From Methanobacteriota archaeon (GTDB lineage Archaea; Halobacteriota; Halobacteria; Halobacteriales; Halalkalicoccaceae), in NCBI GenBank assembly GCA_022561895.1, contig JADFQH010000160.1:1-6764 (forward strand): 6,764 nt of DNA, in the 5' to 3' direction. Below, one piece after another: positions 1-5,390 of this stretch. How positions within the stretch are numbered: the stretch's first letter is position 1; each line of letters opens with the position of its first letter. A program made the translations under genes and the position numbers. The notes beneath the pieces were generated by a model that ran no database searches, was not told where the DNA came from, and saw only the letters and a program-made list of their open reading frames with translations.

Positions 1-716
1 TGGTCGAGGCGGTTGAGGGATTGGGTAAGGCCCTGCGTGATCACGCGCAGCGAGTCACCGTTGTCGCCGGTGAAGGCGTTGAGGTTGTCCGTGAGTTCGG
101 CCACGCCGTCGAGCACACCGGAGAGCCGGTCCTGTTCGGCGCGCAAGAGGTCGTTGAGAGCCACGGCGCTGCCCTGGACGGCCACGAGGGTCTGCCGCAG
201 TTCGTCTTGCGAGCCGGCCATCAGGGTGCGCGCGGCGCCGAGTGTCGCGGTTACCCCCGTCAGCATACTATCGACCTGATTAGCGATCGGTGCGCCGAGC
301 ACGTCGGAGAGCACGCCCATGCCGGTTTCCTCCCTGCGGGGAATGGTATCGCCCTCTTGATAGAACGTCGTATCGGCGCCAAGCGTAATAGCCATGCGGA
401 CCACGCCCAACGCCCCCACGCCGCCGATGGACGTCGTAGATCCGTGAGGCAGGACGATGTCGCGATCGAGGTGAAAGCGCACGCGCGCGACATTGTCGAC
501 GGGTAACAGTCTGACTACATCGACGGCCCCTACCACGACGCCGTTGATGCGCACGGCGTTGCCCGAGACCAGCCCGCCGGCATCGTCAAAGGTCGTGAAA
601 AATTCGGTGGTGCCTTTGAAGAACGGGAGGTCCTGGAGATAGCGGAAACCAATGTAGAAGATGAGTGTCGTCAGGACCAGCGCGATGCCGACTTTAAGTT
701 CGTTGCTGTATTTCAC
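1..716 (-). CDS. mlaD: MCE-domain lipid-transport protein (MlaD-like), 3' end outside window
   Basis: This would be the periplasmic, membrane-anchored substrate-binding part of an Mla-type ABC system that moves phospholipids between the inner and outer membranes. The 238 visible codons start with a GTG at 716 (KYSNELKVG...). One hydrophobic segment lies at about residues 10-27. An MCE domain follows at about 36-117, with the typical DDAGGLVSGNAVRINGVVVG stretch. After it comes a helical, Gln/Leu/Asp-rich region at about 135-238, as expected for a coiled-coil C-terminal tail. The frame stays open to base 1, so the C-terminus is missing. It lies 17 bases downstream of the ATPase gene in the same direction, so it is the third gene of the operon. 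No clear Shine-Dalgarno site precedes the GTG; the start rests on the fit of the N-terminus to the family. The family call is firm; the exact substrate is inferred. Confidence 0.88.
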   Translation of the reverse strand, partial: MKYSNELKVGIALVLTTLIFYIGFRYLQDLPFFKGTTEFFTTFDDAGGLVSGNAVRINGVVVGAVDVVRLLPVDNVARVRFHLDRDIVLPHGSTTSIGGVGALGVVRMAITLGADTTFYQEGDTIPRREETGMGVLSDVLGAPIANQVDSMLTGVTATLGAARTLMAGSQDELRQTLVAVQGSAVALNDLLRAEQDRLSGVLDGVAELTDNLNAFTGDNGDSLRVITQGLTQSLNRLD

Positions 717-733
717 GGGTTTGGGGCGCGAGG

Positions 734-1507
734 TTAGGAGGATGCTCGGGCGGTAGACGGTAGCGCCGACTCGCCGATAGCGTATTCGTTGGCCTTGACG
801 AAGGCCCGCAGCTTGGCATCGTCGGATCGATGCATCTCGGCGATGGTGCCGACCCAGTGTATCCGCATGGCGTGCAGAAAGGCAGCGCGGTCGGCGATTT
901 TGAGTACGGAATGCATGTCGTGACTGATGACGATGCTCGTCACGTTGAGTTGGTCCGCCAGGTTTTTAATCAGGTCGTTGATGGTGTTCGAGGTCTCGGG
1001 GTCGAGGCCGCTGGTGGGCTCGTCGTAGATGATGTAGCGGGGGCGTAGCGAGATGGCCCGCGCCAGCGCCACACGCTTTTTCATCCCGCCCGAGAGTTCC
1101 GAGGGTTTCTTCGGCCCGACGCCGGAAAGGTTCACCACGTCCAGGCAATGTTCCACCTCTTTGCGGATCTCGGCGTCGGTATCGTTGGTGAAGGTGCGCA
1201 GCGGGAAAGCCACGTTTTCGAAGGTATTCATCGAGTCGAAGAGCGCCCCGCCCTGAAACAGCACCCCGAACTGCCGCCGCACCTGGCGCAACTCGCGGTA
1301 GGAAATCTCATTGATATCGATGCCGTCGACCAGCACGCGCCCTCGATCCGGCTTGAGCAACCCGATGATGTGTTTCATCAACACACTCTTGCCCGACCCC
1401 GAGCGGCCGATGATCGCCAGCGTCTGGCCTTCGGGAATCTCCAGGGACACGTCGCGGAGCACCGTCTTTTCGGCGAAGCTCTTATCGATATGTTCGATTT
1501 GGATCAT
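734..1507 (-). CDS. mlaF: Mla-type ABC transporter ATP-binding protein (MlaF-like)
   Basis: This is the cytoplasmic ATPase of a phospholipid-transport ABC complex; it would power the permease encoded just upstream. The protein has 257 residues, the usual size. All ABC motifs are present: Walker A GRSGSGKS (34-41), Q-loop Q85 in FQGGALFDS, signature LSGGMKKRV (138-146), Walker B ending in DEP (D162, E163) and the switch His H196. FQGGALFDS and LSGGMKKRVALARA are typical of the MlaF/Ttg2A branch. The ATG at 1507 overlaps the permease stop codon in a TAATG arrangement, which points to translational coupling. An in-frame start further upstream would lie inside the permease gene and adds an Arg-rich tail foreign to the family, so it was rejected. 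The last 15 or so residues (after ANEYAIGE) are a poorly conserved tail. Confidence 0.94.
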   Translation of the reverse strand: MIQIEHIDKSFAEKTVLRDVSLEIPEGQTLAIIGRSGSGKSVLMKHIIGLLKPDRGRVLVDGIDINEISYRELRQVRRQFGVLFQGGALFDSMNTFENVAFPLRTFTNDTDAEIRKEVEHCLDVVNLSGVGPKKPSELSGGMKKRVALARAISLRPRYIIYDEPTSGLDPETSNTINDLIKNLADQLNVTSIVISHDMHSVLKIADRAAFLHAMRIHWVGTIAEMHRSDDAKLRAFVKANEYAIGESALPSTARASS

Positions 1508-2268
1508 TAGAGCAGGAGGATCGCCAGGCCGAGGTCGGCAATGAGGAGGTAGACGCAACTCATGACGGCGGCCTGCGTGGTGCTGCGCCCGACGCCCTCG
1601 GCCCCGCCTTCGGTAAAATAACCCATGTAGCACGAAATCGACGTGATGACGAAGCCGAAGACGAGCGACTTGATCAAGCCGAAGAACGGGTCGAAGGGCT
1701 GGAAGTAGTTGCGCGCGCCCTGCACAAACTCGCCGATGGGCACCAGGCCGCTGAATTCGGCCACGAGCAGCCCGGCCCCGATGCCGACAAACGTAGCCGT
1801 CACATAGAGCACGGGGAACATCAGCACGCCGGCCAGCACCCGAGGCACAATTAAGTAGCCGACCGAGTTGAGGCCCATCGCTTCTAAGGCGTCGATCTGT
1901 TCGGTCACGCGCATCGTGCCCAGCTCGGCGGCAATCCGCGCGCCGACGCGCCCGGCCAGGATGAATCCCGTGATGACGGCGCCCAACTCCATAATCATCG
2001 ACGGCACGACAATCGCGCCGATGGTCGATCGAGGGATCAGCGGGCTCGTCATCTGGTAGGCCGTCTGGACCGTCGTCACGGCGCCTGAAAAGGCGGCCGC
2101 CATCACCACAATCGGAAGCGAATCGATCCCGACGCGCACCATCTGGATGAAGAGGTTTCGGCGGTAGAGGCCGAACTCGCCCAACGAGGTAAAGGCCTTG
2201 GTTAGCAGCAGGACGTACTGGCCCAGGCTGAAAAACGGCTTCGTCAGTCTCAGTTGCAGCGATGGCAT
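1507..2268 (-). CDS. mlaE: Mla-type ABC transporter permease (MlaE-like)
   Basis: This is the inner-membrane permease of the lipid-transport complex. The protein has 253 residues, full length for the family. It begins with an amphipathic segment (about 1-45) and then has several hydrophobic stretches, at about 50-70, 83-107, 137-172, 200-220 and 236-253. The MlaE signature is clear: ELGAVITGFILAGRVGARIA (94-113) followed by AAELGTMRVTEQIDALEAMG (113-132), the cytoplasmic helix that contacts the ATPase. A GGAEGVGRSTTQAVM-like stretch (221-235) precedes the last membrane helix, as in other members. It is the first gene of the leftward operon, and its stop codon overlaps the start of the ATPase gene by one base. 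The ATG at 2268 gives the expected N-terminus; the region upstream of it is non-coding. Confidence 0.94.
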   Translation of the reverse strand: MPSLQLRLTKPFFSLGQYVLLLTKAFTSLGEFGLYRRNLFIQMVRVGIDSLPIVVMAAAFSGAVTTVQTAYQMTSPLIPRSTIGAIVVPSMIMELGAVITGFILAGRVGARIAAELGTMRVTEQIDALEAMGLNSVGYLIVPRVLAGVLMFPVLYVTATFVGIGAGLLVAEFSGLVPIGEFVQGARNYFQPFDPFFGLIKSLVFGFVITSISCYMGYFTEGGAEGVGRSTTQAAVMSCVYLLIADLGLAILLL

Positions 2269-2291
2269 CCGTCGTTACGAACAGGGTGATA

Positions 2292-2319
2292 GCGGTATGG
2301 GTGAACCCCTCAAGGTCAA
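2292..2319 (-). promoter_or_regulatory. Possible sigma70-like promoter for the mla operon
   Basis: On the minus strand, TTGACC (2319-2314) and TACCGC (2297-2292) are separated by 16 bases and lie about 24 bases upstream of the mlaE start at 2268. The first box is close to a -35 consensus; the second is a poor -10. The putative -35 overlaps one arm of the 2309-2339 inverted repeat. This is weak evidence, and a Bacteroidota-type organism would use a different consensus. Confidence 0.22.
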
Positions 2320-2339
2320 CGGACGACCGGATCCTTGAG
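2309..2339. repeat. Inverted repeat CTCAAGG-N17-CCTTGAG, operator-like
   Basis: A perfect 7-base inverted repeat (2309-2315 and 2333-2339) encloses a 17-base spacer. It lies about 41 bases upstream of mlaE. With arm centres 24 bases apart it could be a site for a dimeric regulator, or a weak hairpin. The symmetry is seen directly; the regulatory role is inferred only from position. It has no T-run on either strand, so it is not a terminator. Confidence 0.4.
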
Positions 2340-2433
2340 ATGTGGGGGCGAATCGAAGTAAAGCCTAATGATTGTAATCCCGGTATGTTTCCTCCAAGAG
2401 ACCGTATGACGGCCTGCTGTCAGCACTTTCTGT

Positions 2434-2444
2434 TATATTGTTTG
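2434..2444 (+). promoter_or_regulatory. Possible -7 element upstream of radA
   Basis: TATATTGTTTG in an A/T-rich patch resembles the Bacteroidota -7 box (TAnnTTTG), though one extra base lies between TA and TTTG, and I see no good -33 TTTG upstream. If it is used, the transcript would carry a leader of roughly 130 bases that includes the inverted repeats at 2462-2542. A second A/T-rich candidate, TATAAA at 2562-2567, is too close to the start codon to be more than a guess. Confidence 0.2.
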
Positions 2445-2461
2445 GGTACGAATAGGTCCCC

Positions 2462-2542
2462 ATTTTGGATTTTGGATTGATCTCTCGGGGCACCCCATCC
2501 AAAATCCCCCATCCAAAATTCGTCATCCCTTGTTTGGATGGG
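2462..2542. repeat. Cluster of direct and inverted ATTTTGGAT / ATCCAAAAT repeats
   Basis: ATTTTGGAT occurs twice, overlapping by two bases, at 2462-2470 and 2469-2477. Its reverse complement ATCCAAAAT occurs at 2497-2505 and 2511-2519. In addition CCCATCCAAA (2508-2517) pairs perfectly over 10 bases with TTTGGATGGG (2533-2542) around a 15-base loop. The arms can pair in mutually exclusive ways, so an RNA copy could switch between alternative hairpins. The cluster ends 38 bases before the radA ATG. It could be a radA leader structure, a protein-binding array, or a small dispersed repeat; the sequence alone does not decide. Confidence 0.6.
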
Positions 2543-2580
2543 ATGAATCTGGTTTTCCCGCTATAAACAAAAAAACGCTG

Positions 2581-2880
2581 ATGGCGAAGACAAAGACCCG
2601 GTACGTATGCCAGGTGTGCGCCACGGCCTCGCCGAAGTGGCTGGGCCGGTGCCCCAGCTGCGGCGAGTGGAATACCCTGGTGGAGGAGACGGTGGCCCCG
2701 CGCACGCCGGTCAAGGCGCGCGTCTCGTCGATGCATCGGCAGGGCGGCGCGGCCGGCACGCCGCCGCAACCCCTGGCCGCCATCGAACTCGGCGAGGAGA
2801 CGCGCCTGTTGACGGGCGTGGCCGAGTTCGACCGCGTCATGGGCGGCGGCATCATGCACGGCTCGATGACGCTCGTCGCC
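2581..2880 (+). CDS. radA: DNA-repair ATPase RadA (Sms), N-terminal fragment only
   Basis: Bacterial RadA is a RecA-like, DnaB-like helicase that acts in homologous recombination and branch migration. Only residues 1-100 are present. The N-terminal C4 zinc finger is intact (C10, C13, C24, C27 in CQVC...CPSC), followed by the linker and the start of the ATPase domain (TGVAEFDRVMGGGIMHGSMTLVA, 78-100). In RadA the next residues should be the Walker A loop (a GEPGIGKST-type sequence). Here the protein changes abruptly to an archaeal TIM-barrel sequence. The ATPase core, the KNRFG motif and the Lon-like domain are all missing, so this fragment cannot be a working RadA. The ATG at 2581 gives the standard MAKTKTRYVCQ N-terminus; the longer start at 2530 would read through the repeat cluster. 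The cut is most likely an artificial joint. Confidence 0.85.
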
Positions 2881-2884
2881 GCCA
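2872..2884. other. Bacterial/haloarchaeal junction (probable chimera breakpoint)
   Basis: Up to about codon 100 (ending TLVA) the reading frame matches bacterial RadA. From about codon 101 (ASLSGHSDAEWARA) it matches the start of haloarchaeal TIM-barrel proteins of the dihydrouridine synthase superfamily. The stretch GTCGCCG at 2875-2881 is what I would expect in both parents: RadA Val-Ala-Gly and the archaeal Val-Ala-Ala. A short shared sequence may therefore have mediated the join. All genes to the left fit a bacterium and all to the right fit a haloarchaeon. The frame is kept across the joint, giving one open frame of 341 codons from 2581 to 3606. Confidence 0.8.
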
Positions 2885-3606
2885 GCTTGAGCGGGCACTC
2901 CGATGCCGAATGGGCGCGCGCAGCGAGCGAGTACGTCGACTGTGCGATCCTCGGCGGGATCGCGCTCGACGCGCCCTCACGCGAAGCCGCCACAGCGATG
3001 GCCGCCGACCGGGACCGCGAGGAGTTTCTGCCCGCCGATCCCCTTGCGTTCATCGATGCGGAGCTGACGGCGCTTTCTGGTCTCGATCTCGAAACGGGAT
3101 TCAACGTCCGAAGCACGTCGACAGAGCCGATTCGAGCGGTCGGGGAGAGCTGTCGTGAACACGGCGCGATCTGCGAGATCAACGCCCACTGCCGACAGGA
3201 CGAACTCTGTCGAGTCGGCTGCGGGGAGGCGCTCCTCTCCGACACTGAACGGCTATGCGAGCAGGTCGAAGCAGCCGCAGAAACGGGCACGCGGGTAAGC
3301 GTGAAGGTCCGCGCGGAGGTTCCGGGGGTCGATCTCGTGGCGACGGCGCGGGCGATCGAGAACGCGGGCGCGGGGATCATCCACGTCGACGCAATGGACA
3401 CGGAAAGCGTGATTCAGGGGGTGAGCGAGGTGAGTGATCTAACTGTGATCGCGAACAACGAGGTCAGAGACCGAGAGAGTGTACGGGAGTATTTCGAGTA
3501 CGGCGCGGATGCGGTGAGCGTCGGGCGACCGAGCGACGACCCGCGGGTGCTCGCGCGAGTGAAAAAGGCTGTTTCCGAGTGGGAACAACGGGAGGCATAC
3601 GTATGA
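2881..3606 (+). CDS. Archaeal TIM-barrel protein of the dihydrouridine synthase (NifR3-like) family, N-terminus lost
   Basis: About 241 codons remain of an archaeal FMN-type TIM barrel related to tRNA-dihydrouridine synthase. Numbered from the ATG at 2581, the Dus landmarks are: INAHC (200-204), where C204 sits at the place of the catalytic Cys of the Dus NxGCP motif; GCGEALLSD after it; VKVR (241-244); HVDAMD (from 268); IANNEVRD (290-297); and GADAVSVGRP (308-317), a phosphate/FMN-binding pattern. Only about the first 5-10 residues, including the native start codon, are missing. GCP is replaced by HCR, so tRNA dihydrouridylation is uncertain. The stop TGA overlaps the next ATG (ATGA), so this gene heads the coupled set with the CitG-like and DUF447 genes. 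Many archaeal members are named only 'NifR3-related TIM-barrel protein'. In this window it is open in frame with the RadA fragment. Confidence 0.75.
   Translation, partial: ASLSGHSDAEWARAASEYVDCAILGGIALDAPSREAATAMAADRDREEFLPADPLAFIDAELTALSGLDLETGFNVRSTSTEPIRAVGESCREHGAICEINAHCRQDELCRVGCGEALLSDTERLCEQVEAAAETGTRVSVKVRAEVPGVDLVATARAIENAGAGIIHVDAMDTESVIQGVSEVSDLTVIANNEVRDRESVREYFEYGADAVSVGRPSDDPRVLARVKKAVSEWEQREAYV
3591..3595 (+). promoter_or_regulatory. Shine-Dalgarno site for the CitG-like gene
   Basis: GGAGG lies 7 bases before the ATG at 3603, inside the last codons of the TIM-barrel gene. It supports 3603 as the start in preference to the in-frame GTG at 3579, and fits internal translation initiation in an archaeal operon. 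Confidence 0.65.
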
Positions 3607-4433
3607 AAACGCCGGCTGAAAACGCCCAGTTTGCCCTGCTACTCGAAGTGGCGGGAACGCCGAAACCGGGCAACGTCGATCGCGTGCGTGACCTCCCCGA
3701 TCTGCGATTCGAGGAGTTTCTCTCGGGTGCGGTCGGCGCGAGTGCGGGGCTGCGCGCGGCCGAGTACGAACCCGTTGGAGTCGCCTTCGAGCGCGCGGTC
3801 ATGGGGATGGCTGGCGACCACAAGAAAAACACCCAATTTGGTGCGCTGCTCCTACTGACGCCGCTCGTCCGTGCGACGAGCAACGACGAACTCACGCCAG
3901 CGGGTGTCGAGCACGTCATCGAGAACACGACCGTCGAGGATGCCACGAACTTCTATCGGGCGTTCGAGCAGGTCGATGTGTTCGTTTCCGAACCATCGGA
4001 AGCGTGGGAGGATCTCGACGTTCGGCGCGGTGCGGCCGCCATTCCTGCGGTCGAGGAGGAGGGATTGACGCTGTTGGACGTGATGGCGCTCGGTGAGGAC
4101 GAGGACGATGTGGCCCGCGAGTGGACCGGCGGGTTCGAGCGCTCCTTTACGGTCGCAGAGCGGATCGAGGAGCTATCGGGTCCGCTCTCGGATCGAGCGT
4201 CGACGGTGTTCTGCGAACAACTGGCCGAGCGACCCGACACGCTCGTCGCGAAGAAACACGGCGCTGCTGTCGCTCGCGAGGCGAGCGAGGAAGTGGCCGA
4301 CGCGCTCGGCGACGAGAGCGAACTCGACGCACTCGCAGCGAAATTTGTCGAGCGGGGGATCAACCCCGGAACGACCGCGGATATCGTCGCCGCCGGCCTG
4401 TTTATCGCGCTCGAACGGGGTGTGGGCCGGTGA
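3603..4433 (+). CDS. Triphosphoribosyl-dephospho-CoA synthase (CitG) family protein
   Basis: The family's founder, CitG/MdcB, makes the prosthetic-group precursor of citrate lyase or malonate decarboxylase from dephospho-CoA and ATP. The protein here has 276 residues. Conserved blocks are TPKPGNVDR (19-27), FEEFLSGAVGAS (36-47), NTQFGALLLLTPL (76-88) and NPGTTADIVAAGLF (254-267), all matching CitG family positions. The sequence is strongly acidic, with patches such as EDEDDV, a mark of haloarchaeal proteins. It starts within the stop of the TIM-barrel gene (ATGA) with a good GGAGG site, and its own stop overlaps the DUF447 start (GTGA). No citrate lyase or malonate decarboxylase subunit is nearby, so the textbook function is doubtful. 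The conserved coupling to DUF447 and the TIM barrel suggests a shared, different pathway. The family call is confident; the reaction is not. Confidence 0.85.
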   Translation: MKTPAENAQFALLLEVAGTPKPGNVDRVRDLPDLRFEEFLSGAVGASAGLRAAEYEPVGVAFERAVMGMAGDHKKNTQFGALLLLTPLVRATSNDELTPAGVEHVIENTTVEDATNFYRAFEQVDVFVSEPSEAWEDLDVRRGAAAIPAVEEEGLTLLDVMALGEDEDDVAREWTGGFERSFTVAERIEELSGPLSDRASTVFCEQLAERPDTLVAKKHGAAVAREASEEVADALGDESELDALAAKFVERGINPGTTADIVAAGLFIALERGVGR

Positions 4434-5038
4434 GCGAAGGGCGAGAACACGCTGAAACCGGGTGGCCGGTCGAATTCGGGGGAGTCGTCGAATCGGTCGT
4501 CGCCACACTCGGGCCGAACGAGCGCTGGAACGTCGCCGCACTAGGGCTCTTCGCGGGCGAGCCGGTCACCGCTCGAACGTGGGGTAACACCAGAACTCGA
4601 AGGAACTTCCACCGTGAGGGCGAGGGGTACGTCCAGTTCACGCGCGATCCCCTCGAGTTCGTCGAGGCGGCCTGTTCGATCTACGAGCGCGACGAGCCGC
4701 TCCTTCCCGCCGTCGATGCGTGGGCTCGCGTCGGGGTCGAACGGGTGGGCAGGGGTGAATCGGACGGAACCCGTTGGGAAGAATGGGAGCTCCAGCCAGT
4801 CGAATCGGCGGTCGAGACTCGGGTCGTGTCGACGATTTCTCGTGGACACGCCGCCGTTATCGAGGCGACAGTCGCCGCCTCCCGGCTCGACGTGGAGAGC
4901 TACGACACCGCCGAACTGATTGGGCGACTTTCGTATTTCGAACGGGTGGTCGAGCGCTGTGGTGGCGAGCGCGAGCGAGAGGCCTTCTCGCGGCTCACCG
5001 AACACTCGGGCTGGGATCGGCGAAACGAATCCTTTTAG
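4430..5038 (+). CDS. DUF447 family protein (FMN-binding split-barrel fold)
   Basis: This 202-residue protein belongs to an archaeal family of unknown function (DUF447) whose known structures resemble flavin-reductase split barrels. Visible family features are WNVAALGLF (33-41) and the block WGNTRTRRNF then VQFTRDPLEFVEAAC (51-82), followed by an acidic helical C-terminal half (about 125-195). The start is a GTG at 4430 overlapping the CitG-like stop by 4 bases, so the pair is likely translationally coupled. Extending further upstream would give an Arg-rich, non-family sequence read from the shadow frame of the CitG-like gene. The TAG stop at 5036-5038 lies inside the TATA-like box of the S17e promoter. 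No catalytic role can be assigned from sequence; flavin binding is inferred from the fold. Confidence 0.82.
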   Translation: MSEGREHAETGWPVEFGGVVESVVATLGPNERWNVAALGLFAGEPVTARTWGNTRTRRNFHREGEGYVQFTRDPLEFVEAACSIYERDEPLLPAVDAWARVGVERVGRGESDGTRWEEWELQPVESAVETRVVSTISRGHAAVIEATVAASRLDVESYDTAELIGRLSYFERVVERCGGEREREAFSRLTEHSGWDRRNESF

Positions 5039-5039
5039 G
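5021..5039 (+). promoter_or_regulatory. Archaeal BRE/TATA promoter for rps17e, leaderless
   Basis: A BRE-like CGAAACG (5021-5027) is followed by a T-rich TATA-like box, CTTTTAGG (5032-5039). The box centre is about 27 bases before the ATG at 5063, the spacing expected if transcription starts at the start codon. The box overlaps the stop codon of the DUF447 gene. No strong Shine-Dalgarno site precedes the ATG, which fits a leaderless transcript. Confidence 0.5.
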
Positions 5040-5062
5040 CCGACACGGAAGATATGTGAGAT

Positions 5063-5257
5063 ATGGCGATCAAACCGGCATACGTCAAAAAGACGGGCAC
5101 GCTCCTCATGGAGCGCTACCCGGAGGCCTTCGGCGGAGATTTCGAACACAACAAGAAAAGCGTCCGCGAACTCACCAACATCGAGTCCAAGGGCGTTCGC
5201 AACCGCATCGCGGGCTACGTCACCCGCAAACACGACCAGCAGCAGCCGGCCCAGTAA
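5063..5257 (+). CDS. rps17e: 30S ribosomal protein S17e
   Basis: This is a small-subunit ribosomal protein found in archaea and eukaryotes but not in bacteria. The 64 residues begin MAIKPAYVKKTGTLLMERYP and contain the highly conserved core FEHNKKSVRELTNIESKGV and RNRIAGYVTRK (residues 27-56), forming the usual helical bundle. Length agrees with archaeal members, which lack the longer eukaryotic tail; the last residues (HDQQQPAQ) are a variable tail. It is transcribed from its own promoter, 24 bases after the DUF447 gene, and precedes asd. It is the clearest single marker that the right part of the window is archaeal. Confidence 0.96.
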   Translation: MAIKPAYVKKTGTLLMERYPEAFGGDFEHNKKSVRELTNIESKGVRNRIAGYVTRKHDQQQPAQ

Positions 5258-5351
5258 CGTCGATTCTCGCGGCAGTTCACACGAACTCTCAGGTAGGCCG
5301 CGCCTTCCAACAGCATTTGCCCGTACCGCAAGGGCCATCAAACTCACCGGA

Positions 5352-5366
5352 TCCAAACCGTTTTGA
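5352..5366 (+). promoter_or_regulatory. Archaeal BRE/TATA promoter for asd, leaderless
   Basis: TCCAAACC followed by TTTTGA (5361-5366) is a plausible BRE plus TATA-like box. It is centred about 27 bases before the ATG at 5391, which places the transcription start at or next to the start codon. No Shine-Dalgarno site lies before the ATG. The 133-base gap after S17e contains no other gene; it has only a weak AGTTC-ACAC-GAACT hairpin at 5274-5287. Confidence 0.5.
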
Positions 5367-5390
5367 ACAGCTCCGATCCTATCCTCGCTA

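Larger units (their letters stand above)
2269..2580. other. Divergent intergenic region between mlaE and radA
   Basis: These 312 bases separate two genes that are transcribed away from each other. I found no convincing gene here. The region is visibly richer in A and T than the flanking genes, as expected for a promoter region. It holds a 7-base inverted repeat near the mlaE side and a cluster of direct and inverted ATTTTGGAT-type repeats near the radA side, each listed separately. Open frames that enter it on the plus strand are only extensions of radA. Confidence 0.8.

Noticed and set aside
21..506. Plus-strand open frame of 161 codons opposite the MCE gene
   Set aside because: The minus-strand MCE protein has clear domain features; this frame is its antisense shadow.
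2530..2580. Upstream start for RadA giving 17 extra residues
   Set aside because: The added sequence is translated from the inverted-repeat region, and the ATG at 2581 gives the standard RadA N-terminus.
2269..2580. Possible remnant of a mobile element in the divergent intergenic region
   Set aside because: No transposase fragment, target-site duplication or terminal repeat pair of the right spacing is visible; the repeats are short and clustered.
2523..3401. Long minus-strand open frame (292 codons) opposite radA and the TIM-barrel gene
   Set aside because: It crosses the bacterial/archaeal joint, is Ser/Arg/Pro-rich low-information sequence, and mirrors the high-GC codon pattern of the genes on the plus strand.
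2581..3606. A new kind of defence or repair fusion protein
   Set aside because: The joint coincides with a change of source organism for every flanking gene and cuts RadA at a functionally senseless point, so an artificial joint is the simpler reading.
4541..5356. Minus-strand open frame of 271 codons opposite DUF447 and S17e
   Set aside because: It lies antisense to two well-supported genes, including the highly conserved S17e, and shows no recognisable motif; open antisense frames are expected in GC-rich haloarchaeal DNA.
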